Shown: positions 18,171 to 26,682, counted from the first letter of the stretch. The stretch is DNA of 59,882 nt from Candidatus Poribacteria bacterium (GCA_009841255.1 VXMD01000006.1:81718-141599); one strand, 5' to 3'. Program-made: numbers and translations. Notes: generated by a model from the letters alone, not told the origin.

Positions 18171-18463
18171 GCGAATTCTTCGTGTAAAAATCATTTCATT
18201 TCGTATTGTCAACAAAATACCACACTCGCTTTTATAGAGACATCTGTCCCGAAAAAGATAGTTACCGGATCGAAAAATGGAAAACTGAAGGGTTCCAGGT
18301 GAGAGATCAACATATCTTGTTTTTCCCTGAAAAATTCCGTATAATTTTGGGTTATATTCAGGCTTTCTTATTTTTAACTTGAATTCTATACAAAATTGTC
18401 TTATTATAACAATATACGCCTTCAACCGCAACGCTTACCCAAAGTTTCACGGAGGAAACAACC
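18171..18463 (+). other. AT-rich gene-free stretch between divergent genes
   Basis: This gap between the phosphoesterase (minus) and the 18464 ORF (plus) contains no convincing gene. Open frames exist on both strands but lack start signals and family features. A TTGACA on the minus strand (18212-18207) has no good -10 partner. Promoters of both flanking genes probably lie here. Confidence 0.5.
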
Positions 18464-18631
18464 ATGCCAAACGAGCACATCGATGCCAACACCCCCAAAG
18501 CGATTTCCCTCGCGACCGGATTGGGTATCTCCCAAGACAGAGGTGCGCCTCGCGCCGTGGCATCGTCCCGTCAGAATGCTACAGGTCCGTTAGACTCCCT
18601 CAGCCCCCCCACTTTATATGCATTAAGTTAA
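18464..18631 (+). CDS. 55-residue protein of unknown function
   Basis: An ATG with an excellent ribosome binding site (GGAGGAAACAACC just upstream) opens a 55-codon ORF starting MPNEHIDANTPKAISLATG and ending PPTLYALS. There is no signal peptide or membrane segment. I do not recognise it. It ends 33 nt before the FN3 protein start and may be co-translated with it. The FN3 frame is itself open back to 18379 over this stretch, so one alternative is a longer FN3 protein; the strong ribosome binding site favours a separate small gene. Confidence 0.45.
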   Translation: MPNEHIDANTPKAISLATGLGISQDRGAPRAVASSRQNATGPLDSLSPPTLYALS

Positions 18632-18663
18632 TCAGTATCCTTCACAATATAGTATCAGCAGGT

Positions 18664-21051
18664 ATGGCTGTGCTGGATGCCTCGCCCCCGCGCTGCCTTC
18701 GGCTCACACGGCGTGTCTCGGCAAGGGCGATTTTTGTTGGTGTCTTACTGATACTCACGAGTCTGTTTCCAATGGAAGGGGTTACCCAAAATCGGGTACC
18801 GTCAGCCCCTACCGGACTTACAGCAACAGCCGGTGAGAATCAAGTTACGCTGAACTGGACGGCTCCAAGCGATGCAGGCAGTCACACCATTACGCACTAT
18901 GAATATTTCATGAGTAGTTCACAAGGGAATGTTCGTTGGACATCTACAGGTAGCACCAGTACAACATATACCAGAACTAACTTAAGAGGTGGACTTGAAT
19001 ATACTTTCACTGTTAGGGCAGTAAGTGCCGCTGGAAACGGAACTGGGTCAACGTCCGTAGCCGCAAGACCTACGATACCAGCACCTACAAACTTCACCGC
19101 AACTCGAGGAGATGGTCGAGTTCAGCTGAACTGGACGCGTCCAACAAACAGTTTTATTACCCTCTATGAGTATAGTACTGATGGAGGCACTACATGGGTA
19201 CAGTTTGGAGATACTAACACGACCAACACGACTGTTACTGGACTCACAAACGGAACTGAATATACTTTCGTTCTTAGGGCAAGAAGGGGTAATCTTAGTA
19301 TAGGAACAACATCCGCTTCAGTAACAGTAACACCTAACGTAGCGGCACCTACTGGACTTACAGCAACAGCCGGTGATGGTCAAGTTACGTTAAGCTGGAC
19401 AGCTCCATCTGGATTTAGCATCACGAGTTACGAATACCAGAGAGATAGTGAAGCTTGGGCATCTGCTGGAACGGCTTCCCCCTATACTGTTACTGGACTC
19501 ACAAACGGAACGCAATATACTTTCAAGGTTAGGGCAGTCGGGAGTGGTGGCGGTGGAACGGCATCGAGTTCAGTAACAGCAACACCTAACATAGCGGCAC
19601 CCACAGGACTTAGAGCAACAGCCGGTGATCGTGAAGTTACGCTCAGTTGGACAGCTCCATCAACAACGTCGACTATTACCAATTATGAGTATCTTCAAAA
19701 CAGCGGGACTTGGACATCCACAGGGAGTACTGACACGACCTATACTGTAACTGGACTGACCAACAGAACTTCATATACTTTCAGTGTGAGGACAGTCAGT
19801 GGTACCGTTAAAGGAACGGAATCGAGTTCAGTAACAGCAACACCCGGTATACCTGCCCCCACAGGACTTAGAGCAACAGCTGGAGATGGTCAAGTTACGC
19901 TCAGCTGGACAGCTCCATCTGTATCTACGATCACTGATTACGAATACAGTACAGGTAATGGCTGGATATCTACAGGGAGTACTGACACGACCTATATTGT
20001 AAGTGGACTGACCAACGGCACTTCATATACTTTCCGTGTGAGGGCAGTCAGTGGGACTGATGCAGGAACGGAATCTGTTTCAGCAACGGCAACACCATCC
20101 GCCGCGCCACCTCCATCACCTGAGGATACAACACCAGGGACAACCGAGGGACTTACCGTAAACCGTGTTAATAGTCGAGCCGTAACCTTAAGTTGGCAGG
20201 CTCCGACAAGCCTCAACGCACAGGCGATCGCTGAGTATCAGTATAGCATTGATGGCGGTCGGACATGGATCTCTACGGGGAGCACAACTACATCCATTAC
20301 AATTACAGGGGACGGATTCGGTAACCTTCCATTGACTAATTTCAAGATTCGAGCAATGAATCGGAATGCGGACGGCACAAGCTCAGTCGTCATCATATCA
20401 GCACCCGCAACACCACAGAAGCCACGGAGGGTTATACAGGACTGTCCTGTGGGTTGGGTGAGGTCAGACGGGTTTGCGGGACGCAACCGACGGGTACTTC
20501 TCTATGAAGTTAACGTAGAAATGGATCTACGGAACCCTGTCTCTATCTACAAACCGATATGGGTCGCTATCTATGTGCATCCAGACGAAGGACTTGAAAA
20601 CTTAAACGGATGGAAACTCCAAGTCGCAGTCCCCTATAATCACCATAGAGACTATCTCCTCACAGCAGAGAATTCCGTCGTTGTCGACGCGGGATTTGTA
20701 GAAGGTGGCTTTGCGTTCATAGCAAACCCAGAGGAGAATCCGTTCCCGATGACAGGGATCGGCTTTGCGGGATCCCCTGCCCCAGGTTTTGATTACCGTC
20801 TCTATGATGAGACGGGGAGGCGTGTAGACTTTGGGATCTCCTGCTATAAGCGATTTGACGTCTTTCAGGTGCTAAAGAATTTGGAAGATCCAAGAGTCTT
20901 ACGGAATGTCTCTCTTAAAGATATCGACTGGAATGCGTCTTGGTTTATCAGAAGTGAATGGACGCTTCCCCTTCCCGTCAATGTGCCGGGAGCACCCTCC
21001 GCCCCCGGCGTCAACTTAGTTGGGAAGTGGGCGGATCTGAAAAAACAATAG
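18664..21051 (+). CDS. Secreted multi-domain fibronectin type III protein
   Basis: The 795-residue protein starts with a basic region and a hydrophobic core (AIFVGVLLILTSLF), a likely signal peptide. Five FN3 domains follow from about residue 46 to 475. Each opens with PAPTGLxATAGDGQVTLSWTAPS and closes with TGLTNGTxYTFxVRAV. A more divergent sixth FN3 domain begins TEGLTVNRVNSRAVTLSWQAP. A different C-terminal domain of about 200 residues follows (from RRVIQDCPVGWV), rich in aromatic and Gly residues; I do not recognise it. FN3 arrays are usually spacers or binding modules in extracellular proteins. Near-identical domains suggest recent internal duplication. The start is uncertain because the ribosome binding site (AGCAGG) is weak. 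Confidence 0.8.
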   Translation: MAVLDASPPRCLRLTRRVSARAIFVGVLLILTSLFPMEGVTQNRVPSAPTGLTATAGENQVTLNWTAPSDAGSHTITHYEYFMSSSQGNVRWTSTGSTSTTYTRTNLRGGLEYTFTVRAVSAAGNGTGSTSVAARPTIPAPTNFTATRGDGRVQLNWTRPTNSFITLYEYSTDGGTTWVQFGDTNTTNTTVTGLTNGTEYTFVLRARRGNLSIGTTSASVTVTPNVAAPTGLTATAGDGQVTLSWTAPSGFSITSYEYQRDSEAWASAGTASPYTVTGLTNGTQYTFKVRAVGSGGGGTASSSVTATPNIAAPTGLRATAGDREVTLSWTAPSTTSTITNYEYLQNSGTWTSTGSTDTTYTVTGLTNRTSYTFSVRTVSGTVKGTESSSVTATPGIPAPTGLRATAGDGQVTLSWTAPSVSTITDYEYSTGNGWISTGSTDTTYIVSGLTNGTSYTFRVRAVSGTDAGTESVSATATPSAAPPPSPEDTTPGTTEGLTVNRVNSRAVTLSWQAPTSLNAQAIAEYQYSIDGGRTWISTGSTTTSITITGDGFGNLPLTNFKIRAMNRNADGTSSVVIISAPATPQKPRRVIQDCPVGWVRSDGFAGRNRRVLLYEVNVEMDLRNPVSIYKPIWVAIYVHPDEGLENLNGWKLQVAVPYNHHRDYLLTAENSVVVDAGFVEGGFAFIANPEENPFPMTGIGFAGSPAPGFDYRLYDETGRRVDFGISCYKRFDVFQVLKNLEDPRVLRNVSLKDIDWNASWFIRSEWTLPLPVNVPGAPSAPGVNLVGKWADLKKQ
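18810..20090 (+). repeat. Internal tandem repeats encoding FN3 domains
   Basis: Each FN3 unit of about 250-270 bp repeats stretches such as GGACTTACAGCAACAGCCGG and CTGACACGACCTATA with few changes. Compare 19722 with 19975 and 19350 with 19604 and 19863. The DNA similarity is higher than protein constraint alone would need, which points to recent unit duplication or gene conversion. Confidence 0.7.
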
Positions 21052-21106
21052 GAAGGAAAATGTTGGGTTTCACCCCATTCCTCAGAAGCAAAACCGTCCC
21101 CACCGC

Positions 21107-21130
21107 TGGCGAGGTTTCCTAACCTCGCCA
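21107..21130 (+). repeat. Perfect 10-bp hairpin (GCGAGGTTTCCTAACCTCGC family)
   Basis: TGGCGAGGTT (21107-21116) and AACCTCGCCA (21121-21130) form a perfect stem with a TCCT loop, 55 nt after the FN3 stop codon. Relatives are at 17108-17131 and 8823-8841. It may act as a transcript end structure but has no T-run. Confidence 0.75.
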
Positions 21131-21195
21131 ATCTTCTACTGTCCAAGTAATCGTATATTTTACCATAAATGCCCCTAACGTCGGATATAATAACC

Positions 21196-21224
21196 TTGCT
21201 ATATCCATCTTTACGTGGTAATAT
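21196..21224 (+). promoter_or_regulatory. Candidate promoter of pyrK-like gene
   Basis: TTGCTA (21196-21201) and TAATAT (21219-21224) are separated by 17 nt. Transcription would start near 21231, next to the ATG at 21232. No Shine-Dalgarno sequence is visible, so a leaderless transcript is likely if this start is right. Confidence 0.4.
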
Positions 21225-21231
21225 ATATGCT

Positions 21232-22050
21232 ATGCCAAGCAACCGTCCATTGGACACCTACGACACTCGAACGACTGTTCTCTCTAACGAAGCGGTAGCG
21301 GAAGCGCATTACTTGTTGCGATGTGAATGCGCCGAGATCGCGCAACATGCGCGCCCAGGTCAGTTTGTCCACGTCATGATTTCACAGGATACAGGAATGT
21401 TACTCCGCCGTCCTTTCACTATCTATACGGTAGAAGGACCCGAGATAACGATGCTCTATCAGATCATCGGCGCGGGGACAAAGCAATTGTCGGAGATGCC
21501 GGAAGGCGCGCCACTACACGTCTTGGGACCGCTCGGTAATACGTTTAATCTTGCCACAAAACCTGAACCCGCGATTCTTGTCGGTGGCGGTGCCGGTATT
21601 GCTTCGCTCATGTTACTGGCTGTTGCGTTACGCGAAAACGACATACAGACGCTCGGATTGGTCGGTGCCCAACATCACGCCCGACTCCTGAGTGTGTCGG
21701 ATTTAGAATCTATCGGCATCGCAGTACATATCGCCACAGACGATGGGAGCATCGGGCATCACGGCTATGTAACGGATGTCCTCACGGATTTGCTGAGCGA
21801 AACCAAATGGCACCGTCCGACGATTTACGCTTGCGGTCCCCACGGGATGCTCGCCGCTGTTACAAAAATTGCCACTGATTTTGAAGTGCCTGCCCAAATT
21901 GCGATGGAGAATCGGATGGGATGTGCGATGGGGGTCTGTCTCGGCTGCGTCTGTCCCGTCCGAATAGACACAGATCGCTTTGAATACCAACGCGTTTGTA
22001 CCGAAGGTCCCGTCTTCAACGCAACCGACATCGCATGGAACGTTTTGTAG
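21232..22050 (+). CDS. pyrK: Dihydroorotate dehydrogenase electron transfer subunit-like protein
   Basis: The 272-residue protein has a ferredoxin-reductase-like FAD domain with RRPFTIYTVEG, an NAD-binding domain with ILVGGGAGIASLML and YACGPHGMLAAV, and a C-terminal [2Fe-2S] site. The site cysteines are Cys231-x4-Cys236-x2-Cys239 and Cys256 in RVCTEGPVF. In PyrK these pass electrons from dihydroorotate dehydrogenase B to NAD+ in pyrimidine synthesis. pyrD is not adjacent, so a related flavoprotein role cannot be excluded. The frame is open to 21169; I chose the ATG at 21232 (MPSNRPLDTYD), which fits family length and the nearby promoter. Confidence 0.85.
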   Translation: MPSNRPLDTYDTRTTVLSNEAVAEAHYLLRCECAEIAQHARPGQFVHVMISQDTGMLLRRPFTIYTVEGPEITMLYQIIGAGTKQLSEMPEGAPLHVLGPLGNTFNLATKPEPAILVGGGAGIASLMLLAVALRENDIQTLGLVGAQHHARLLSVSDLESIGIAVHIATDDGSIGHHGYVTDVLTDLLSETKWHRPTIYACGPHGMLAAVTKIATDFEVPAQIAMENRMGCAMGVCLGCVCPVRIDTDRFEYQRVCTEGPVFNATDIAWNVL

Positions 22051-22054
22051 TCCT

Positions 22055-22256
22055 AACGAAACCGTAGCCTGCAACAACGGCGCAGGCGGATTTCACGAAC
22101 CCGCTTAATAGTTTAGAAGCACTTCATTTCTCCGCAAGGTATCATTAAAAAACAGTTCCAACGAAACCGTAGCCTGCAACAACGGCGCAGGCGGATTTCA
22201 CGAACCCACTTGATAGTTTAGAAGCACTTTATTTCTCCGCAAGGTATCATTAAAAA
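22055..22256 (+). repeat. Tandem pair of leader repeats upstream of bioB
   Basis: Two near-identical units (22055-22153 and 22160-22256) are offset by 105 bp. Both contain GCCTGC and GCAGGC arms and end CCGCAAGGTATCATTAAAAA. Only the second has a start codon 12 nt after AAGG (22241-22244), the bioB ATG. In the first the matching codon is ACA. The tandem arrangement mirrors the 1-55 and 112-166 pair before nuoK. Confidence 0.85.
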
Positions 22257-23336
22257 ATGGAAACGACTTTTTATCAAAAATTAACATCCCTTAGTCTGAG
22301 CGGCGAATTGCTCTCCGATACGACGTGTGAGAAACTCCTAACCGCATCGGAAACAGAATTACTCCCACTACTCGATGCCGCGTATCAGGTTCGCAAAACC
22401 TACTTTCAGAATGCGGTCCAACTGCATATCCTCAACAACGCCCAGAACGGCTACTGCCCAGAGGATTGCCACTATTGCGCCCAAGCGAGTTCCGCAACAA
22501 CAGATATCGAAGCCTACCCCTTAAAACCGGACACCGAGATTCTCGCAGAAGCCGAACGCGCTTATGAAGACGGGGCGTATCGCTACTGCATTGTCATGAG
22601 CGGACGCGGTCCCTCACCCAAACGGGTCAACCACCTTGCGAAACTCATCCGCACTGTCAAAGCGCGCTATCCGATCGAAGTGTGTCTCTCCGCCGGATTG
22701 ATTGATGTAGAATCTGCTGGTGTCTTGAAAGAAGCCGGATTGGACAGATTGAACCACAATCTGAATACTTCCGAAGCCCATTATCCAAAGATATGTAGCA
22801 CCCACAGTTATCAAGACAGAATGGATACATTGCAAGCCGCACAGACGGTCGGACTCGCCTGCTGTTCAGGTGTGATCGTTGGGATGGGTGAAGGGACGGA
22901 TGACCTAATTAAGGTCGCGAAAGAACTCAGGCAACTTGAGGTAGCATCACTCCCAGTAAACTTTTTCTTACCAATCTCTGGCACGCAGTTGGTGGAAACG
23001 CCAACACTAACGCCTGATTATTGTCTCCGCGTGTTATGTCTCTACCGATTCCTGAATCCGAAGGCGGAGATACGAGTCGCCGCCGGCAGGGAACACCATT
23101 TCCGGAGCATGGAAGTGATGGCACTCTATCCAGCAAATTCGATGTTTATAGAGGGCTACCTGAACGCAGAAGGCTCGACGACATCGCGCACACTGGAGAT
23201 GATCCGGGATGCCGGATTTACGGTGAAAACAAACGCTGATGATCTGGAACAACCCAAGCGGAGAGAAACAGAAAAAAGAGATGTCCTTCTCAAGGAGTTG
23301 AGAGTCCTCCGCCCGCGCATGGAATCCGATGCTTAA
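22257..23336 (+). CDS. bioB: Biotin synthase
   Basis: The 359-residue radical SAM enzyme inserts sulfur into dethiobiotin to make biotin. The [4Fe-4S]-SAM cysteines are Cys67, Cys71 and Cys74 in GYCPEDCHYCAQ. Further family segments are CLSAGLIDVESAG, DRLNHNLNTSEAHYP, SLPVNFFLPISGTQL and the RVAAGREHHF region that holds the conserved Arg near the second cluster. Length is typical. Other bio genes are not adjacent. Translation appears to start from the leader repeat (AAGG 12 nt before the ATG). It is convergent with serS (20-nt gap). Confidence 0.95.
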   Translation: METTFYQKLTSLSLSGELLSDTTCEKLLTASETELLPLLDAAYQVRKTYFQNAVQLHILNNAQNGYCPEDCHYCAQASSATTDIEAYPLKPDTEILAEAERAYEDGAYRYCIVMSGRGPSPKRVNHLAKLIRTVKARYPIEVCLSAGLIDVESAGVLKEAGLDRLNHNLNTSEAHYPKICSTHSYQDRMDTLQAAQTVGLACCSGVIVGMGEGTDDLIKVAKELRQLEVASLPVNFFLPISGTQLVETPTLTPDYCLRVLCLYRFLNPKAEIRVAAGREHHFRSMEVMALYPANSMFIEGYLNAEGSTTSRTLEMIRDAGFTVKTNADDLEQPKRRETEKRDVLLKELRVLRPRMESDA

Positions 23337-23356
23337 AACGCTTGCATTCTTAATTA

Positions 23357-24646
23357 TCACCCAATCTGCTTTATGCCGCCCATATACGGTTGTAATACCG
23401 CAGGGATACGCACCGTTCCATCGGAATTCTGATACGTCTCAAGAAGTGCGATGACAACGCGTGGCAATGCTGTACCGGACGCATTCAGCGTGTGAACGAA
23501 CTCCGGTTTCGCACTCGCCTCAGGGCGGAAGCGGATGTTCGCACGCCGTGCTTGGAACGCCTCGAAGTTGCTGCAAGAGGAGACCTCTAAGAACCGTTGC
23601 CGTGCAGGTGCCCAGACCTCAATATCATAGCATTTCGCTGCGGCAAAACCGAGTTCCACTGTGCAATGCTGCACGACGCGGTAAGACAAACCGAGTGCTT
23701 GTAGGACACTCTCAGCGTTTGTCAACAACGATTCATGCTCAGCATAAGAGGTTTCAGGTGTGGTGAACTTCACCATCTCCACTTTGTCAAATTGATGGAT
23801 ACGTTGTAAACCGCGTGTGTCTTTACCATAAGCACCCGCTTCACGTCGAAAACACGGTGTATACGCCGTGTAATAGATAGGTAAATCTTCATCGGAGAGT
23901 ATCTCACCCGCGAAAAGATTCGTTACAGGAACCTCAGCCGTTGGAATCAGAAACAGATCGCTGTCCGGATTTTCCTCGTCCCTATCGCATCGGTACATAT
24001 CTGCCTCAAATTTAGGGAGTTGTCCTGTGCCTGTCATTGTCGGACGATTGGCAAGGAATGGCGGTGAGACTTCGGTGTAACCGTGCTGAGTCGTGTGCAA
24101 ATCAAGCATAAACTGAATTAATGCCCGCTCCAACCGCGCCCCGAACCCTTTGAAAAGCACAAAGTTGCTCCCCGCGACCTTCGCACCGCGTTGAAAATCA
24201 ACAATATCCAGTTGCTCGGCGATCTCCCAATGGGGTTTCAGCTCAAAATCGAAACTTGGCAATTCACCCCACGTTTTAATTTCGATGTTGTCATCTTCAC
24301 TCGTGCCGACAGGTGTGCTCGCCTCTGGCATATTTGGGATTGTCAACAGAATGGCATCTATCTCGGCTTTCGTAGCGTTGGCTTCGGCGGTGAGTTCCTT
24401 GATGTTTTGGGAGAGTTCCCGCATCTCGGCGATAGTTTCTGTCGCGTCCTGTTTCGCCTTTTTACGTTCAGCAATTTGTTGTGAAACTTGGTTCTGGTGC
24501 GCTTTGAGGGATTGTGTATGTGTCAAGTTCTCACGCCAGCGTGTATCTAATTCTACCAACCTGTCCAGTTCAGCTTCTGTATGCCGATCTGTTAACATCT
24601 GGCGGACATCTTCGGTATTTTCGCGAATAAACTTAAGATCAATCAC
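23357..24646 (-). CDS. serS: Seryl-tRNA synthetase
   Basis: The 429-residue class II synthetase charges tRNA-Ser. The N-terminal long antiparallel coiled coil (about residues 30-105, with [17 protein letters not shown]) binds the tRNA long variable arm. The catalytic core has motif 2 [20 protein letters not shown] and motif 3 [18 protein letters not shown]. Length and start ([18 protein letters not shown]) are normal. It is convergent with bioB. Confidence 0.97.
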   Translation of the reverse strand: MIDLKFIRENTEDVRQMLTDRHTEAELDRLVELDTRWRENLTHTQSLKAHQNQVSQQIAERKKAKQDATETIAEMRELSQNIKELTAEANATKAEIDAILLTIPNMPEASTPVGTSEDDNIEIKTWGELPSFDFELKPHWEIAEQLDIVDFQRGAKVAGSNFVLFKGFGARLERALIQFMLDLHTTQHGYTEVSPPFLANRPTMTGTGQLPKFEADMYRCDRDEENPDSDLFLIPTAEVPVTNLFAGEILSDEDLPIYYTAYTPCFRREAGAYGKDTRGLQRIHQFDKVEMVKFTTPETSYAEHESLLTNAESVLQALGLSYRVVQHCTVELGFAAAKCYDIEVWAPARQRFLEVSSCSNFEAFQARRANIRFRPEASAKPEFVHTLNASGTALPRVVIALLETYQNSDGTVRIPAVLQPYMGGIKQIG

Positions 24647-24692
24647 GGCGGTGCCGCTCCTCTATATTTGGATTTGTACTGTGCTATTGCGT

Positions 24693-24746
24693 CTGTAACG
24701 AAAATAACCACAGCATTATTGGAAACAATCTACGGCTGTTGCGGCA
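24693..24746 (+). repeat. Direct repeat flanking the TPR gene, left copy
   Basis: CTGTAACGAAAATAACCACAG and the following bases to GCGGCA resemble 25508-25560 over the whole length with scattered changes. The pair brackets the TPR gene in the same orientation. Confidence 0.5.
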
Positions 24747-24747
24747 C

Positions 24748-25461
24748 TTAATCTCCGGTCCGCCAACTATATTGCTGCCAATAGTCAGGGTTATCAAGCT
24801 CTTGAAGGTGCCGTTCTATCTCTGCTATGATGTGTAGGTCAGTCGTGAGTCCCAAGATTTTTTGGAAATCCGCTTTCGCTTCCTGCATCCGTCCTAAGAA
24901 TCCTTTTGTTTCGCCTCGGATTTTGTAAGTTCTAACATCATCGGGATTCTGCCGAATTTTTTCATCAAAACCAGCAATCCCCTCCGTATAAAAATTTAGA
25001 ATGTCTTCTGCATCCTTTCGTTCGGAAAGGATTGCCGCGGCACATGGATCGATTCTGAGGGCTTCATCGTAATCGGCGATTGCCGCTTCATATTGGTCCA
25101 AATTGTATTTCGCATTTCCTCGCCTGTAGTAAGTATCAGAAAGGTAGCGGAAGTTAGGATCTAATCGTATGACTGCGTCAAAATCAGCAACCGCGGAACG
25201 CAGCACCGCGTGCCGAGCAGCAATCACGGGCTCGCGGAGTGCCAGGTAGTCTTTCAGACATGCTCGATGGAAATACGCTTCAGCAAAATTCGGATTGACG
25301 CGGAGTGCCGCATCATAATCCGCAATGGCAGACGGATCTTGATCCAGCGAAGCCCTTGCGAACCCTCGATTGAAGTAGACCTCAGCAGAAGCTGGATTCA
25401 GCCGAATCGCCTCATCGTATTCAGTGAAAATGAATGCGTCAGGTTCTTTATCAGTCCGCAT
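24748..25461 (-). CDS. TPR repeat protein
   Basis: The 237-residue protein is built of about six tetratricopeptide units, such as YDEAIRLNPASAEVYFNRGF, YDAALRVNPNFAEAYFHRA, FDAVIRLDPNFRYLSDTYYR and YDEALRIDP. TPR arrays mediate protein-protein contacts. No enzyme domain or signal peptide is present, so a cytoplasmic adaptor role is likely. The ATG at 25461 (MRTDKEPDAF) is chosen over an extension to 25566 that would translate the flanking direct repeat. The ribosome binding site is weak. Confidence 0.72.
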   Translation of the reverse strand: MRTDKEPDAFIFTEYDEAIRLNPASAEVYFNRGFARASLDQDPSAIADYDAALRVNPNFAEAYFHRACLKDYLALREPVIAARHAVLRSAVADFDAVIRLDPNFRYLSDTYYRRGNAKYNLDQYEAAIADYDEALRIDPCAAAILSERKDAEDILNFYTEGIAGFDEKIRQNPDDVRTYKIRGETKGFLGRMQEAKADFQKILGLTTDLHIIAEIERHLQELDNPDYWQQYSWRTGD

Positions 25462-25507
25462 GTTTGTACACCTATGCCCGGTGTTGTTAGCCCTGATAGT
25501 AACTGTC

Positions 25508-25560
25508 CTGTAACGAAAAAACCACAGAATTGTAAAACACAACCTGTGGCTGATTCGGCA
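25508..25560 (+). repeat. Direct repeat flanking the TPR gene, right copy
   Basis: CTGTAACGAAAAAACCACAG to TTCGGCA matches 24693-24746. CCACAG (25522-25527) can pair with CTGTGG. It lies between the TPR gene and tRNA-Asp. Confidence 0.5.
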
Positions 25561-25574
25561 TAGCATAATAGAAA

Positions 25575-25649
25575 CGGGCCCGACGGGACTTGAACCCGCG
25601 ACCTCCTGCGTGACAGGCAGGCGCGCTAAACCAACTGCGCCACGAGCCC
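25575..25649 (-). tRNA. tRNA-Asp (GTC)
   Basis: On the minus strand the acceptor arms GGGCTCG and CGGGCCC pair. The D-arm is GCGC...GCGC. The anticodon stem CCTGC/GCAGG encloses loop CTGTCAC with anticodon GTC. The T-arm is GCGGG-TTCAAGT-CCCGT (one wobble pair). The discriminator is G, as expected for tRNA-Asp. CCA is not encoded. Confidence 0.95.
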
Positions 25650-25661
25650 ATAATTTTCAAT

Positions 25662-25804
25662 CTCGCAATCGAGGGACTTTTCACTTTAAGGCGGTCACGG
25701 TAGGTAGGCGGGACAGGACTTGAACCTGTGACCTACAGCTTGTAAGGCTGTCGCTCTAGCCACCTGAGCTACCCGCCCAGAATTTTTTCAATCCCGGAAT
25801 CGGG
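25662..25804. repeat. Paired small hairpins upstream of each tRNA
   Basis: CTCG-CAAT-CGAG (25662-25673) and CCCG-GAAT-CGGG (25793-25804), both after a TTTTCAAT motif, lie just upstream of tRNA-Asp and tRNA-Val respectively. Only the tRNA-Val side is extended by AGAATTTT/AAAATTCT. They could be processing or stabilising structures. Confidence 0.4.
25705..25778 (-). tRNA. tRNA-Val (TAC)
   Basis: On the minus strand the acceptor arms GGGCGGG and CCCGCCT pair with one G-T. The anticodon stem ACAGC/GCTGT holds loop CTTACAA with anticodon TAC. The T-arm is ACAGG-TTCAAGT-CCTGT. The discriminator is A. CCA is not encoded. It lies 55 nt upstream of tRNA-Asp in the same direction, so the two are probably one transcript. 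Confidence 0.95.
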
Positions 25805-25977
25805 AAAATTCTCAGTTTAATTTCGCAATCAAGACCCTCAATAGCACAATTAAGTATACCACAGAGTTTAGTGTTTGTCAAGAAAAAAATAAAAAATGAT
25901 CACTTTTTTCAAAAAGGTAACTTTTCAGACCCTTTTCGCGAACGAGTCCTATGTACTGTAACCCTAATTCCAGTAAA

Positions 25978-26682
25978 TTATTCACGGGGTTTGTCGTTTC
26001 CGCGATACGGTCGCTCACCACGCACAAGCACTCTCCGAGGATTCTCTTCCCATGTCAGTTCATCAGGACTATGGTAACCGAGCGTCATACTCATTCGCGT
26101 TCTATCCGTGCGATTAACCCCCGCCGAGTGAACGATCATGCTGTCAATGGCGAGCAAACCCCCCGCTGGCATTGGTAACGGAATCGCTTGGCTTGCCGCG
26201 ATGTACTGGATTGTATCGTCCTTGAGACTCGCGAACGCAGGCAAATGATGGGAACCCGGGACAACCCGGGTACAGCCGTTCTCTAAATTTGTATCCTCCA
26301 GATAAATCAAAACAGTTGCAATCGTCCGAGACCAATGGCCAACATCGCGATGCAACTCAAGCGAATGCGTTGAACCCGCATCTCGGAGATAGATGTGATT
26401 GTGGCGATTCAGCACAAATTCTATGTTCGACCCCAGTAATGATTCCAAGGGATTGAGGATCTCGTCGCAAGTAATCGTTTCTCGAAAGATGCCGCCCCGC
26501 TGCCAAACAGCAGAGATTCGGATAATTCTATCGCCTTGTCGCGCAACGGGTTCCACGCCTTCTGCCATGTCTTTTAATGCCGCCGCTTTCAGTGCCTCCA
26601 CGTGGTCCTTAGAGAGTTGCGTCGGAAATTTAATAAAACCGTTATGGCGAAACAACTGGATTTCTTGGGGTGTCAGTTCCAT
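25978..26682 (-). CDS. Phytanoyl-CoA dioxygenase family protein (1 of 3)
   Basis: The 234-residue Fe(II)/2-oxoglutarate-dependent oxygenase has the iron facial triad visible as His111-x-Asp113 (ELHRDVGHWS) and His185 (MIVHSAGVNRTDRTRMS), with a 2-oxoglutarate Arg at 194 or 196. The jelly-roll core strand VPGSHHLP is also present. Family members hydroxylate diverse small molecules; the substrate here is unknown. The ribosome binding site AAGGAGAATCCG before the ATG is good. It stands alone on the minus strand next to the tRNA genes. Confidence 0.88.
   Translation of the reverse strand: MELTPQEIQLFRHNGFIKFPTQLSKDHVEALKAAALKDMAEGVEPVARQGDRIIRISAVWQRGGIFRETITCDEILNPLESLLGSNIEFVLNRHNHIYLRDAGSTHSLELHRDVGHWSRTIATVLIYLEDTNLENGCTRVVPGSHHLPAFASLKDDTIQYIAASQAIPLPMPAGGLLAIDSMIVHSAGVNRTDRTRMSMTLGYHSPDELTWEENPRRVLVRGERPYRGNDKPRE

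Noticed and set aside
18379-18663. Upstream extension of the FN3 protein by 95 codons from a TTG
   Set aside because: The extension has no family features and starts in AT-rich non-coding DNA. A separate ORF with a much better ribosome binding site lies there, and a signal peptide starts at 18664.
22055-22256. A riboswitch or BirA operator upstream of bioB
   Set aside because: The sequence is the same repeat that stands before unrelated genes such as nuoK and purQ, so it is not biotin-specific. No BirA-type palindrome is visible.
25487-25684. A 65-codon ORF across tRNA-Asp on the minus strand
   Set aside because: It overlaps a clear tRNA gene and has no ribosome binding site or family similarity.
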